A DNA stretch of 7,910 bases from Pseudomonadota bacterium (GTDB lineage Bacteria > Myxococcota_A > Polyangia > Fen-1088), in assembly GCA_017881285.1 (NCBI GenBank), contig JADGRD010000142.1:1-7910 (forward strand), in the 5' to 3' direction. The notes beneath the pieces are model-generated. The model was given only the letters and a program-made list of their open reading frames with translations. It was not told where the DNA came from and searched no databases. Both the position numbers and the translations under genes were made by a program. Below are positions 1 through 6,341 of the stretch, piece after piece; position 1 is the stretch's first letter; the number at the start of each line of letters is the position of its first letter.

Positions 1-2028
1 TTCGGCCTCGAGACCGCGGGAACATCGCTCAAGGCCGACGACGCGCGCGCGGCCGTGGCGGCCGCCATCGTCGCCGAGCTGCACGCACTCCTCGCCGACG
101 ACTGCCCCCTCCGCCTGCGCGACGGCGAGCAGGAACGGCGCGTCCGCGCGCGCGATGTCTTCCTCCTGACCTTCACCAACCGCGACAGCCGGGCCATCGG
201 CCGCGCCCTCGCCGAGGCGTGCATCCCCCACGCCTTCTACAAGCAAGACAAGCTATTCGAAACGGCCGAGGCGAGCGAGATTCTCGCCGTCCTGCGCGCC
301 CTCTGCGCGCCCGAGGATCGTGGGCTGCGCGCCCGGGCCTTGCTCACCCGGTTTTTCGGCCTGGACCTGCCCGAGGTCGCCGCCGCCGCGGAGCTGGGCG
401 CGACCGCCGGACCGACGCAGCTCTTGCTGCATCTCGCGGCGCGGGCGCAGACCGCCGACATCCCCGCGCTCTTCGCCTCGCTGGTCGAGGAGACCGGCGT
501 CCTGCGCCGCGAGCTGTTCGCGAACGCGGGCGAGCGCGGCCTCACCAACTTCACGCACGTCCTCGAGCTCTTGCAGGCGGAATGGGCGCGCAGCCATGCC
601 TCGTTGCCCGAACTGGTCGATCTGCTCGCGAGCTACATCCACGGCACGGGGACGCCGCCCGGCCGCGACAGCGACCTGCAACGTCTGGAAACCGACAGCG
701 ACGCGGTCCAGATCCTGACCGTGTACAAGGCCAAGGGCCTCGAGGCGGACGTCGTGTTCGTCTACGGCGGCACGGGCGAAAAGCCCCATCGGCCGGTCAG
801 CGTGATCCACGAGGGCAGCGCGCGGATGGCCTGGGTCGGATCCCTCGCGGGTCTCGTCAAGACCCGTTTCGAGGAGGAGCAGTACGACGAACGCTGCCGC
901 CTGCTCTACGTGGCCCTGACCCGCGCCCGCTATCGTCTCTACTTGCCCCACTACCCGCCGCAGTACACGCGACTGGCCGGTCCATACGCGCGCCTGAATC
1001 GCCGCTTGGACGAGATCCTCGCTAGCCAGCCCGCCTCCGAGCTCGCGCGGAGGCGGGTGGACTGCGAAGCCGCTGTCCCCGACGAAGGTGGCGCCGCGCC
1101 GATGGCGGGAGGCCAGGTCAAGGACGGCTCCGCTCTCCTCCCGGCCCCGGCGGTGCCCGCCGAGCTCGACGAGATCCGGCAGCGGCGACAGGGATTCCTC
1201 GTGACCTCCTACACGGCGGTCAAGCGCGCGCGCGCGGGCCTGCGCCCGGCCGAGGAAGCCGCCGAGCGGTGGAATCCCGGCGAGTCCCCCGCGGGGGAGG
1301 CGACCGACCGGTTGCCCGGCGGCGCCAAGACCGGGATCTTCCTGCACGACGTCCTGGCCTGGGTTTCGCTTGCCGACCTGGCCGCCGCGCCGGCCTTCCC
1401 CGTCTGGTTCTCGCGGGTGGAGGTCGCGGCGTTGCTCGAACGGCAGCGACGGCGGCATGACAGGCCGGCGGGCGAGATCGAGCCAGCCGCGCGCCTGGTG
1501 CACACGGCCTACACGGCGCCGGTTCGCCTGGGCGAAAGCGTGATCCCGGGACTGGCTTCCGCGAAGTTGGTCCTGCGCGAGATGGAATTCCTCTATCCCA
1601 TGCCCGAACGCGGCCACCCGCTGCTCTCGCGGCCGTCCGCCAGCGGCCTTGCGCCCACCTGGAAGATCGAACGCGGCGCGGTCAAGGGCTTCATCGATCT
1701 GCTCTTCGAGCACGAGGGGCGCGTGTACGTCTGCGACTGGAAGAGCGACGTGCTGCCGAGCTACGATGCCGCCGCCCTGGCCCACCACTGCGAGCAGCAC
1801 TACGACGTGCAAGCGCGCCTCTACGTCATCGCGGCCCTGCGTCTGTGCGGCATCGCCGACCCCGCCGAGTACGACCGGCGCTTCGGCGCCGTGCTCTTCT
1901 GTTTCCTGCGCGGCCGGCAGCCGGGTGACGAGCGCGAAGGCATGCACAGCTTCACACCCACCTGGGATGCGATCTTGGCTTGGGAAACCGAGATGCTGGG
2001 CCAGCCGTTCTGGGGGCTCACGCGATGA
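1..2028 (+). CDS. recB: Exodeoxyribonuclease V beta subunit RecB, 5'-truncated by window edge
   Basis: C-terminal portion (about 675 residues; E. coli RecB has about 1180) of the 3'-5' helicase/nuclease subunit of RecBCD, which processes double-strand DNA ends for RecA-dependent repair in the cytoplasm. The frame is open from base 1 with no stop, so the true start lies upstream and the GTG at 55 is not a credible start. SF1 helicase motif V is visible at 712-762 (ILTVYKAKGLEADVVFV) and motif VI at 886-948 (DERCRLLYVALTRAR). After a linker of low conservation comes the RecB nuclease domain: GIFLHDVLA at 1333-1359, the catalytic Asp of GFIDLLF at 1696, DWKSD at 1735-1749 and the QARLY motif near 1813-1827. 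The two Asp codons are 13 residues apart with Lys two further on, matching E. coli D1067/D1080/K1082, so the nuclease appears intact. The Walker A part is outside the window. It overlaps recD by ATGA, indicating one operon. AddA is the alternative, but the RecD neighbour argues for RecB. Confidence 0.95.
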   Translation, partial: FGLETAGTSLKADDARAAVAAAIVAELHALLADDCPLRLRDGEQERRVRARDVFLLTFTNRDSRAIGRALAEACIPHAFYKQDKLFETAEASEILAVLRALCAPEDRGLRARALLTRFFGLDLPEVAAAAELGATAGPTQLLLHLAARAQTADIPALFASLVEETGVLRRELFANAGERGLTNFTHVLELLQAEWARSHASLPELVDLLASYIHGTGTPPGRDSDLQRLETDSDAVQILTVYKAKGLEADVVFVYGGTGEKPHRPVSVIHEGSARMAWVGSLAGLVKTRFEEEQYDERCRLLYVALTRARYRLYLPHYPPQYTRLAGPYARLNRRLDEILASQPASELARRRVDCEAAVPDEGGAAPMAGGQVKDGSALLPAPAVPAELDEIRQRRQGFLVTSYTAVKRARAGLRPAEEAAERWNPGESPAGEATDRLPGGAKTGIFLHDVLAWVSLADLAAAPAFPVWFSRVEVAALLERQRRRHDRPAGEIEPAARLVHTAYTAPVRLGESVIPGLASAKLVLREMEFLYPMPERGHPLLSRPSASGLAPTWKIERGAVKGFIDLLFEHEGRVYVCDWKSDVLPSYDAAALAHHCEQHYDVQARLYVIAALRLCGIADPAEYDRRFGAVLFCFLRGRQPGDEREGMHSFTPTWDAILAWETEMLGQPFWGLTR

Positions 2029-3860
2029 GGCAGCAAGGGCTATCAACGATGTCGCCCTTCGGCGCCGCCGCCGCGGCCATGGGCGCTGCGCCGGGATTCC
2101 CCGCGCGCCTGCTCGAGCTCTTGCGCGCCAGCGATCTCGACGAGAGCGGCGCCTTCGTGGCCTGGCAACTCGCGCGGCTGCCGCGGGGCCTGACCGAGGC
2201 GGAACGCGACGCCCTGGCCATTCTGGTGGGGCGCTTGCTGGCCGCGCAGTCCCGGGGCAGCACGCGCGTCGCCGTCGGCGACGACGACCGCGCCCGGCTC
2301 GCCCGCGCCAACGAGCTGGTGGGCCAGGCCCAGACCACCGGTGCCACGCCGCTCGTGCTCGACGGAAGGTACTTCTACACCCAGCGGGCGCATGCCTGCG
2401 AGGGGCGCGTGGCGGCGCGCCTGGCCGCGCGGAGGCAGGCCGGGCCGTTTTCGCCAATGGATTTGCACCAGGCGGTCGATGCTGCGGCCGCCCTCGGCGC
2501 GCCCACGCCCAGCGACGAGCAGAAGGCCGCGGTCGTGGCCGCGCTCGGCCGCCGGCTGGGCGTCATCTCGGGCGGGCCGGGCACCGGCAAGACCACCACC
2601 GCGCTCCTCCTCGTGCGCAGCCTGGCGCGCCTGGGGGTTGCCCCCGCGGCCATCGCCCTGGCCGCGCCCACCGGCAAGGCGAAGAGCCGGCTCGAGGAGG
2701 ATTTCCGCGCCCGGCTGGGCAGCCTTCGCGATCCGCCCCTGCCCGATCGCGAGCTGCTCGCCCTCTGCCCCGAGGCCCAGACGCTGCACCACCTGCTCGG
2801 CGCCACGGCCGGGCCGGACGGTTTCCGGCGGGCCGCGCGGGATCCGCTGCCCTATCGCGCCGTCATCGTGGACGAGTCGTCGATGATCGATCTCGTGCTC
2901 ATGGACCGGCTGCTCGACGCGCTTCCGGACGCGTGCCAGCTCGTCTTGCTCGGCGACGCGGATCAACTCCCCTCGGTCTCGGCGGGCGCGGTGTTCCGCG
3001 ACCTCGGCGCCTTGTCGACCCGGCTTTTGCGCGGGTACCGGGCGGATCCCGCCCAGCCCGCGGGCAGCCAGCTCGTCGCGCTCGCCCAGGAAGTGCGCGC
3101 GGGCGCGGCGGACGCGGCGGCGGCCCTCTGCTCGACGCGCGGGAACGCCGGCGAGCATCGCCGGCAAGGGGCGGAGCACCTCGCGAGCGAACAGCGCGAC
3201 GAGCTCTTGCGCCAGCACCACGCGCGCCTCTTCGACGTGGCGGACTGCGCGGGGCTCATCGATCGAACCTATGCCGGAAGCGGCGACGTCTTCGCTGGCG
3301 AGGACGCGGCCCGGCTCGACGCCCTGGCAGCGCACCTCGGAAAGACGCGCGTCCTTACGGTGACCCGCCAAGGACTTGCCGGGGTGGAGCGCTGCAATGC
3401 CTTCCTGCACGATCTGCACGGCGGCGGGCCGTCGCTCCTGGCGGGCGAACCCGTCCTCATGTTGCGCAACGACTACGAGCGCGGACTGTGGAACGGCGAT
3501 CAGGGGATCGCGGTGCGCGCGCGGCGGCCCGGCCAGGCGACCGCCATGGTCTGCGCCTTCCGCTCGCGCCAGGGCTGGCTGGCCGTGGACCCCTGGGCCG
3601 TGGGGCCGGCCCTTGGCCTCGGCTACGCCCTCACCGTGCACAAGGCGCAGGGCTCGGAATACGACGAGGTGCTCCTCCTGCTGCCCGACTACGCCTGTCC
3701 CTTGCTCACGCGAGAGCTGGTCTACACCGCCATCTCCCGCGCGCGCGGCAGTGTCGTCGTATGCGGCAGCCTCGATATCTTCAAGTTGGGCGTCGCGGCG
3801 AGGGAAGACCGCGGTTCGGGAATCGGGGAGCGGCTGGCGGTCCTGGTCGAGGCCACTTGA
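2025..3860 (+). CDS. recD: Exodeoxyribonuclease V alpha subunit RecD
   Basis: The 5'-3' SF1B helicase subunit of RecBCD, 611 residues against about 608 in E. coli. An N-terminal domain that would contact RecC/RecB precedes the helicase core. Walker A GGPGTGKTT is at residues 183-191 (Lys189), motif Ia APTGKAKSRL at 214-223, Walker B VIVDESSMID at 280-289, motif III GDADQLPSV from 310, a motif IV-like YRAD near 338, RNDYERGLWNGD at 481-492, motif V LTVHKAQGSE at 536-545 and motif VI VYTAISRAR at 566-574. All key helicase residues are present. The stretch between motifs III and IV is shorter than in E. coli. The chosen ATG overlaps the recB stop (ATGA), implying translational coupling. An in-frame ATG at 2049 has a weak AAGGG 9 bases upstream and is a real alternative (603 residues). 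The adjacent RecB marks it as RecD rather than the stand-alone RecD2, which normally carries a longer N-terminal region. Confidence 0.95.
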   Translation: MRQQGLSTMSPFGAAAAAMGAAPGFPARLLELLRASDLDESGAFVAWQLARLPRGLTEAERDALAILVGRLLAAQSRGSTRVAVGDDDRARLARANELVGQAQTTGATPLVLDGRYFYTQRAHACEGRVAARLAARRQAGPFSPMDLHQAVDAAAALGAPTPSDEQKAAVVAALGRRLGVISGGPGTGKTTTALLLVRSLARLGVAPAAIALAAPTGKAKSRLEEDFRARLGSLRDPPLPDRELLALCPEAQTLHHLLGATAGPDGFRRAARDPLPYRAVIVDESSMIDLVLMDRLLDALPDACQLVLLGDADQLPSVSAGAVFRDLGALSTRLLRGYRADPAQPAGSQLVALAQEVRAGAADAAAALCSTRGNAGEHRRQGAEHLASEQRDELLRQHHARLFDVADCAGLIDRTYAGSGDVFAGEDAARLDALAAHLGKTRVLTVTRQGLAGVERCNAFLHDLHGGGPSLLAGEPVLMLRNDYERGLWNGDQGIAVRARRPGQATAMVCAFRSRQGWLAVDPWAVGPALGLGYALTVHKAQGSEYDEVLLLLPDYACPLLTRELVYTAISRARGSVVVCGSLDIFKLGVAAREDRGSGIGERLAVLVEAT

Positions 3861-3894
3861 CTTGCCGGCTACTGTTCGCTAACCACATCCCACC

Positions 3895-4074
3895 ATGAGC
3901 CGTGAGGAAGAAGTCAAAGACGTTCGCCTTTTTGACCTACGCGTTGTCGAACGCAATATCAAGCGCGGGCTCGTGACCCGCAAGGAGTACGAACGTTTCC
4001 TGAAATCGCTGTCCGACGCAGCCAGCAACATCGCCCCCCCCGAATCAGATTCGGCCCCGTCGCGCGAGTCATAA
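3895..4074 (+). CDS. Small basic protein with SHOCT-like helical core, function unknown
   Basis: A 59-residue protein running from ATG to TAA, starting 34 bases after recD and ending 59 bases before the DUF1844 gene. I do not recognise a named function. Residues 4-41 are rich in charged and helix-forming residues. NIKRGLVTRKEYERFLKSL (21-39) resembles the SHOCT pattern, in which a helix, a G-[LVI]-[ST] turn and a second helix with E-[FY] follow each other. The tail (42-59) is Ser/Pro/Glu-rich and likely disordered. There is no signal peptide or membrane segment. Nineteen of 59 codons end in A or T (11 of the first 21), much more than in the neighbours, where nearly all end in G or C. The codon pattern still gives a sensible amphipathic protein, so I think the gene is real. 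No Shine-Dalgarno sequence is visible. The Pro-encoding end holds a run of eight C at 4034-4041. Confidence 0.72.
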   Translation: MSREEEVKDVRLFDLRVVERNIKRGLVTRKEYERFLKSLSDAASNIAPPESDSAPSRES

Positions 4075-4096
4075 GCACCGCGTCCGTCACCCAGGG

Positions 4097-4125
4097 TTGA
4101 ATCCTGCCGGGCCTCTGCGTACGAT
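4097..4125 (+). promoter_or_regulatory. Candidate sigma-70-type promoter for the DUF1844 gene
   Basis: TTGAAT at 4097-4102 matches the -35 consensus at four of six positions. TACGAT at 4120-4125 matches the -10 consensus at four of six. The spacer is exactly 17 bases. Transcription would begin around 4132, only a base or two before the ATG at 4134, and no Shine-Dalgarno sequence is present there. The mRNA would therefore be leaderless or nearly so. This comes from pattern matching in a GC-rich genome whose sigma-factor preferences are unknown, so it is only a candidate. Confidence 0.35.
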
Positions 4126-4133
4126 TCCTGACC

Positions 4134-4547
4134 ATGCCTGACTCTGGAGACAAACCGAGTAGCTTCACGGTGACGGATCGGCGCGCGTTCGACAAGAGCG
4201 GCGAGCGCAAGGAGGACGTGCCGGCGCCGCCGGTGGCGCCCAGCCCGCCTGCGAGCGCCGAGCCCCCCACGACGGAGCCGCCGCGCTCCCTGCCGCCGGC
4301 CGACCTCGCGACACTGGTCCTCTCGCTGGGCAGTTCCGCGATCGTGTACCTAGGCGAGACCGGCGACGACAAGAAGCCGGAACGCAATCTGCCCATGGCC
4401 AAGCACGTCATCGATCTGCTCACCGTGCTCGAGGACAAGACCAAGGGCAACCTCACCGCCGAGGAGGAGCACATCCTCGAAAGCCTGCTCTTCGACCTGC
4501 GCCTGCGTTACGTCGAGGCGCTCAAGGTTTCGCCCGCGGGCGGCTGA
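4134..4547 (+). CDS. DUF1844 family protein
   Basis: A 137-residue cytoplasmic protein of the DUF1844 family, whose biochemical role is not established. The N-terminal segment FTVTDRRAFDKSGERKED (residues 11-28) is the charged lead-in often seen in this family. A Pro/Ala/Thr-rich flexible linker follows (about 29-56). The DUF1844 core runs from about 57 to 131: LATLVLSLGSSAIVYLGE (58-75), LPMAKHVIDLL (86-96), LEDKTKGNLTAEEEHILESL (99-118) and LLFDLRLRYVEA (118-129). It is predicted mostly alpha-helical, with a hydrophobic first helix that is too short and polar to be a clear transmembrane span. The length suits the family. A promoter-like element sits just upstream. The last 40 bases overlap, tail to tail, the end of the minus-strand membrane protein gene. 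The family call is secure; function cannot be assigned. Confidence 0.88.
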   Translation: MPDSGDKPSSFTVTDRRAFDKSGERKEDVPAPPVAPSPPASAEPPTTEPPRSLPPADLATLVLSLGSSAIVYLGETGDDKKPERNLPMAKHVIDLLTVLEDKTKGNLTAEEEHILESLLFDLRLRYVEALKVSPAGG

Positions 4548-6226
4548 GCCGGTTCCGCCGGGTCGCGCAAGAGGCGCCAGGCGCGCCGGATCTCGAGCAG
4601 GAAGAGCAGCAAGAAACCCACGCTGAGCAGGGGCAGGGCGATGACCAGGGTCCAGGCCAGGGTGGGAAACACGTGGCGATAGTCGACGAACCACCAGTCG
4701 ACACGCGCGCGCGCATAGTTGAGCTGGATGTTGACGTGCAGATTGGTGTAGCGGCGCCAGGGCGCGTCGTTCTCCGCCACGGACCAGGTGTCGTTCTTGG
4801 GCAGATGGGTGAGGAGCCAGTAGTTGCCGACGATGTGATTGAAGGCCGGCACCCACTGCAGCGAGTAGATGGTTTCGGAGCAAACCGGACAGGGAGCGCC
4901 CGGGATGCTGATGCCGTCGCCGGTGTTGTTGGGAACGCCCAGCCAGGCCTGCACGGCCTCGGTTTCGATGCGAATGTAGTGGTCCCAGTAGATGGCGTTG
5001 CCGAGATAGGTGACGAAACCGCCGAAGAGCAGGACGGCGCTCACCCCGGCGACGCCGAGCCAGCGTCGCAGCCGGCTCGCGTTGGCCAGCACGTCCTCGA
5101 CGAGAAAGGCCGCGGGTATCAGCAACACGGCGAGCGCGAAGGTGAGATAGCGCGGTCCCCAGGCGAAGTCGCCGGCCCACGAGATCATCTGCGCGTGCAC
5201 GTAGAGGCAGGGCAGGATGGTGAGCACCATGGCCAGCACGATGTGGCGGAAGCGCCGGAAGAAGCGCGGGAGGCCGAGCAGCGCCACGAAGAGCGGTGGG
5301 CTGTAGAGGAAGATGGACTTGCCCGGCGACATGAACATTCCCCACAGACCGAGGAGCGGCGTTTCGTGCGGCACGCCGACGGGCACCGCGACGCCGCCCA
5401 CGCCTCCAGCCGCGCCGATCGTGGTTCCGGCGAAGGCCAGCCCGTACCCGGTGAAGTAGATGCTGCCCCAGCGCAGGTGGTTGTACCAGAGATAGATCGC
5501 CCCGAAGGGCAGCGCGGCGGCGAGAGAAACCAGCGAGACCAGCAGCAGCACGCGCCAGTTCCGGCGCAACTCCCAGGCGAGGAAGAGGCCCGCCCCCAGG
5601 CCGGAAAGTACGAACACGGGTTTGGCATTGACCAGCAGGCCGGCCCACATGCCGAGCAGCGCGGCCTGCCGCCAGGTGGGCCGGTCGCGCACGTCGAGCA
5701 GTTTGCCAAAGAACCCGGTGAAGCAGACGAGCTGGAGGGTTTCGGAATAGGGATAGCGGGCATAGACCCAGACCGACGTGGCAAAGGCCAGCGCCACCGT
5801 GCAGGCCGCCGCCGGAATCGGGCCGACCCCGAGGCGACGGCATAGCCCGAAAAACATCAGGCAGGCCAGGGTGCCCAGCAAGGTGGGCGCGAGGTGCGAG
5901 GTGAAGCGCCAGGTGATCTGCCAGTAGGCTGGGAAGATCTTGGCGACCGTGCGTTGCAGGTAGGCCCCCGGGACGTGAATCACGCACTGGAACAGCGGGG
6001 CTAGCCCGTAGAGGCTGCCATCCTTGCCGTTGGGCAGTGTCGTCGGCCAGCGCGTCTTGGCGTGGAAATTGTGCGAGTGGGCGATGCTGTCCGCGACTTC
6101 CCAGATCGGCGTGGCGTCGCCCCACGGCCGCTCGCGGCTGGTGGAGAACAGATAAAGAAAAGCGACGGCCCCGAACAGCCACAGGCTGCCGCGGACGCGA
6201 AAGGGAAAGGGAAAGGATGGGGTCAT
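4508..6226 (-). CDS. Multi-pass membrane glycosyltransferase, GT-C/GT39-like
   Basis: A 572-residue inner-membrane protein with about ten or more hydrophobic segments (for example near residues 12-28, 110-128, 136-154, 187-220, 225-245, 305-345, 360-378, 388-408 and 522-545) and a short basic C-terminal tail. The first periplasmic loop carries acidic residues (GDATPIWEVADS, 36-47) where GT-C enzymes place the catalytic Asp. Other family-like segments are SLYGLAPLFQ (71-80), RYPYSETLQL (157-166), WYNHLRWGSIYFTGYG (247-262), MSPGKSIFLYSPPL (299-312), AWGPRYLTFALAVLLIPA (355-372) and HIVGNYWLLTHL (464-475). Such proteins probably transfer a sugar from a polyprenyl-phosphate donor onto envelope glycan, lipid or protein; the substrate is unknown. 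A CPVC pair is at 446-449. The start at 6226 is followed directly by basic residues and the first membrane helix. An in-frame ATG at 6244 would add six residues, and neither has a clear ribosome site. The gene converges on, and overlaps by 40 bases, the DUF1844 gene. Confidence 0.8.
   Translation of the reverse strand: MTPSFPFPFRVRGSLWLFGAVAFLYLFSTSRERPWGDATPIWEVADSIAHSHNFHAKTRWPTTLPNGKDGSLYGLAPLFQCVIHVPGAYLQRTVAKIFPAYWQITWRFTSHLAPTLLGTLACLMFFGLCRRLGVGPIPAAACTVALAFATSVWVYARYPYSETLQLVCFTGFFGKLLDVRDRPTWRQAALLGMWAGLLVNAKPVFVLSGLGAGLFLAWELRRNWRVLLLVSLVSLAAALPFGAIYLWYNHLRWGSIYFTGYGLAFAGTTIGAAGGVGGVAVPVGVPHETPLLGLWGMFMSPGKSIFLYSPPLFVALLGLPRFFRRFRHIVLAMVLTILPCLYVHAQMISWAGDFAWGPRYLTFALAVLLIPAAFLVEDVLANASRLRRWLGVAGVSAVLLFGGFVTYLGNAIYWDHYIRIETEAVQAWLGVPNNTGDGISIPGAPCPVCSETIYSLQWVPAFNHIVGNYWLLTHLPKNDTWSVAENDAPWRRYTNLHVNIQLNYARARVDWWFVDYRHVFPTLAWTLVIALPLLSVGFLLLFLLEIRRAWRLLRDPAEPAQPPAGETLSAST
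4531..4542. repeat. Perfect 12-bp palindrome in the convergent gene overlap
   Basis: CGCCCGCGGGCG is its own reverse complement. It lies inside the 40-base overlap of the DUF1844 and membrane protein genes and encodes part of both C-termini. No T-tract follows on either side, so it is not a standard intrinsic terminator. In such GC-rich DNA a palindrome this long can arise by chance. Confidence 0.4.
6200..6216 (-). repeat. Hexanucleotide tandem repeat at the start of the membrane protein gene
   Basis: On the plus strand the unit AAAGGG occurs at 6200-6205 and 6206-6211, followed by a partial copy AAAGG at 6212-6216. On the coding strand this is a run of CTTTCC units that encodes the alternating Phe-Pro residues FPFPF (5-9), just before the basic residues and first membrane helix. 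The period is six bases, so gain or loss of a unit would keep the reading frame. Confidence 0.6.
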
Positions 6227-6341
6227 CGGAAAAGCCGCGGGCATGATAGCCGATCGCGCATCCCCCGCGAGGGACTTCGTGCATCGCCGGGCGGGCTGCC
6301 AATGCCGCCTCGCCGTGGTAGACCAACGGCAGCGTGCGCGC
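6227..6341. promoter_or_regulatory. Divergent intergenic region between membrane protein and hydratase genes
   Basis: These 115 bases separate two divergently transcribed genes and should hold both promoters. For the minus-strand gene, TATCAT (plus-strand positions 6243-6248) matches the -10 consensus at five of six positions and would start RNA about ten bases upstream of the ATG at 6226. No convincing -35 lies 16-18 bases before it. For the plus-strand hydratase operon I find no convincing -35/-10 pair. No operator-like dyad stands out. Confidence 0.3.

Noticed and set aside
253..2457. Very long open frame on the minus strand opposite recB and recD
   Set aside because: It has the low-complexity Arg/Ala/Gly-rich composition of an antisense shadow in GC-rich DNA and no domain I recognise. 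The plus strand carries complete RecB and RecD motifs.
2043..3641. Long minus-strand frame opposite recD
   Set aside because: Antisense shadow of recD, explained by high third-position GC; no recognisable motifs.
3857..3885. TTGACT-17-TAACCA as a promoter for the small gene
   Set aside because: The -35 is good but the -10 matches the consensus poorly (only the first two bases), so I do not call it as a feature.
3861..3894. Horizontal transfer boundary between recD and the small gene
   Set aside because: The lower GC of the small gene is local to about 180 bases, with no repeats, integrase or tRNA nearby.
1649..3898. 749-residue plus-strand frame spanning the recB-recD junction
   Set aside because: Out of frame with both genes, Arg/Ala/Pro-rich with no conserved motif; a shadow.
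4673..5845. 390-residue plus-strand frame opposite the membrane protein gene
   Set aside because: Its composition (Glu/Gly/Arg/His-rich, no hydrophobic core) is that of a shadow. The minus strand shows a coherent multi-pass membrane protein with family motifs.
6243..6341. Upstream extension of the hydratase alpha subunit to an ATG at 6243
   Set aside because: The extra 33 residues (Arg/Ala-rich with several Cys) are not family-like and cover nearly the whole divergent promoter region. Family similarity begins near 6342.
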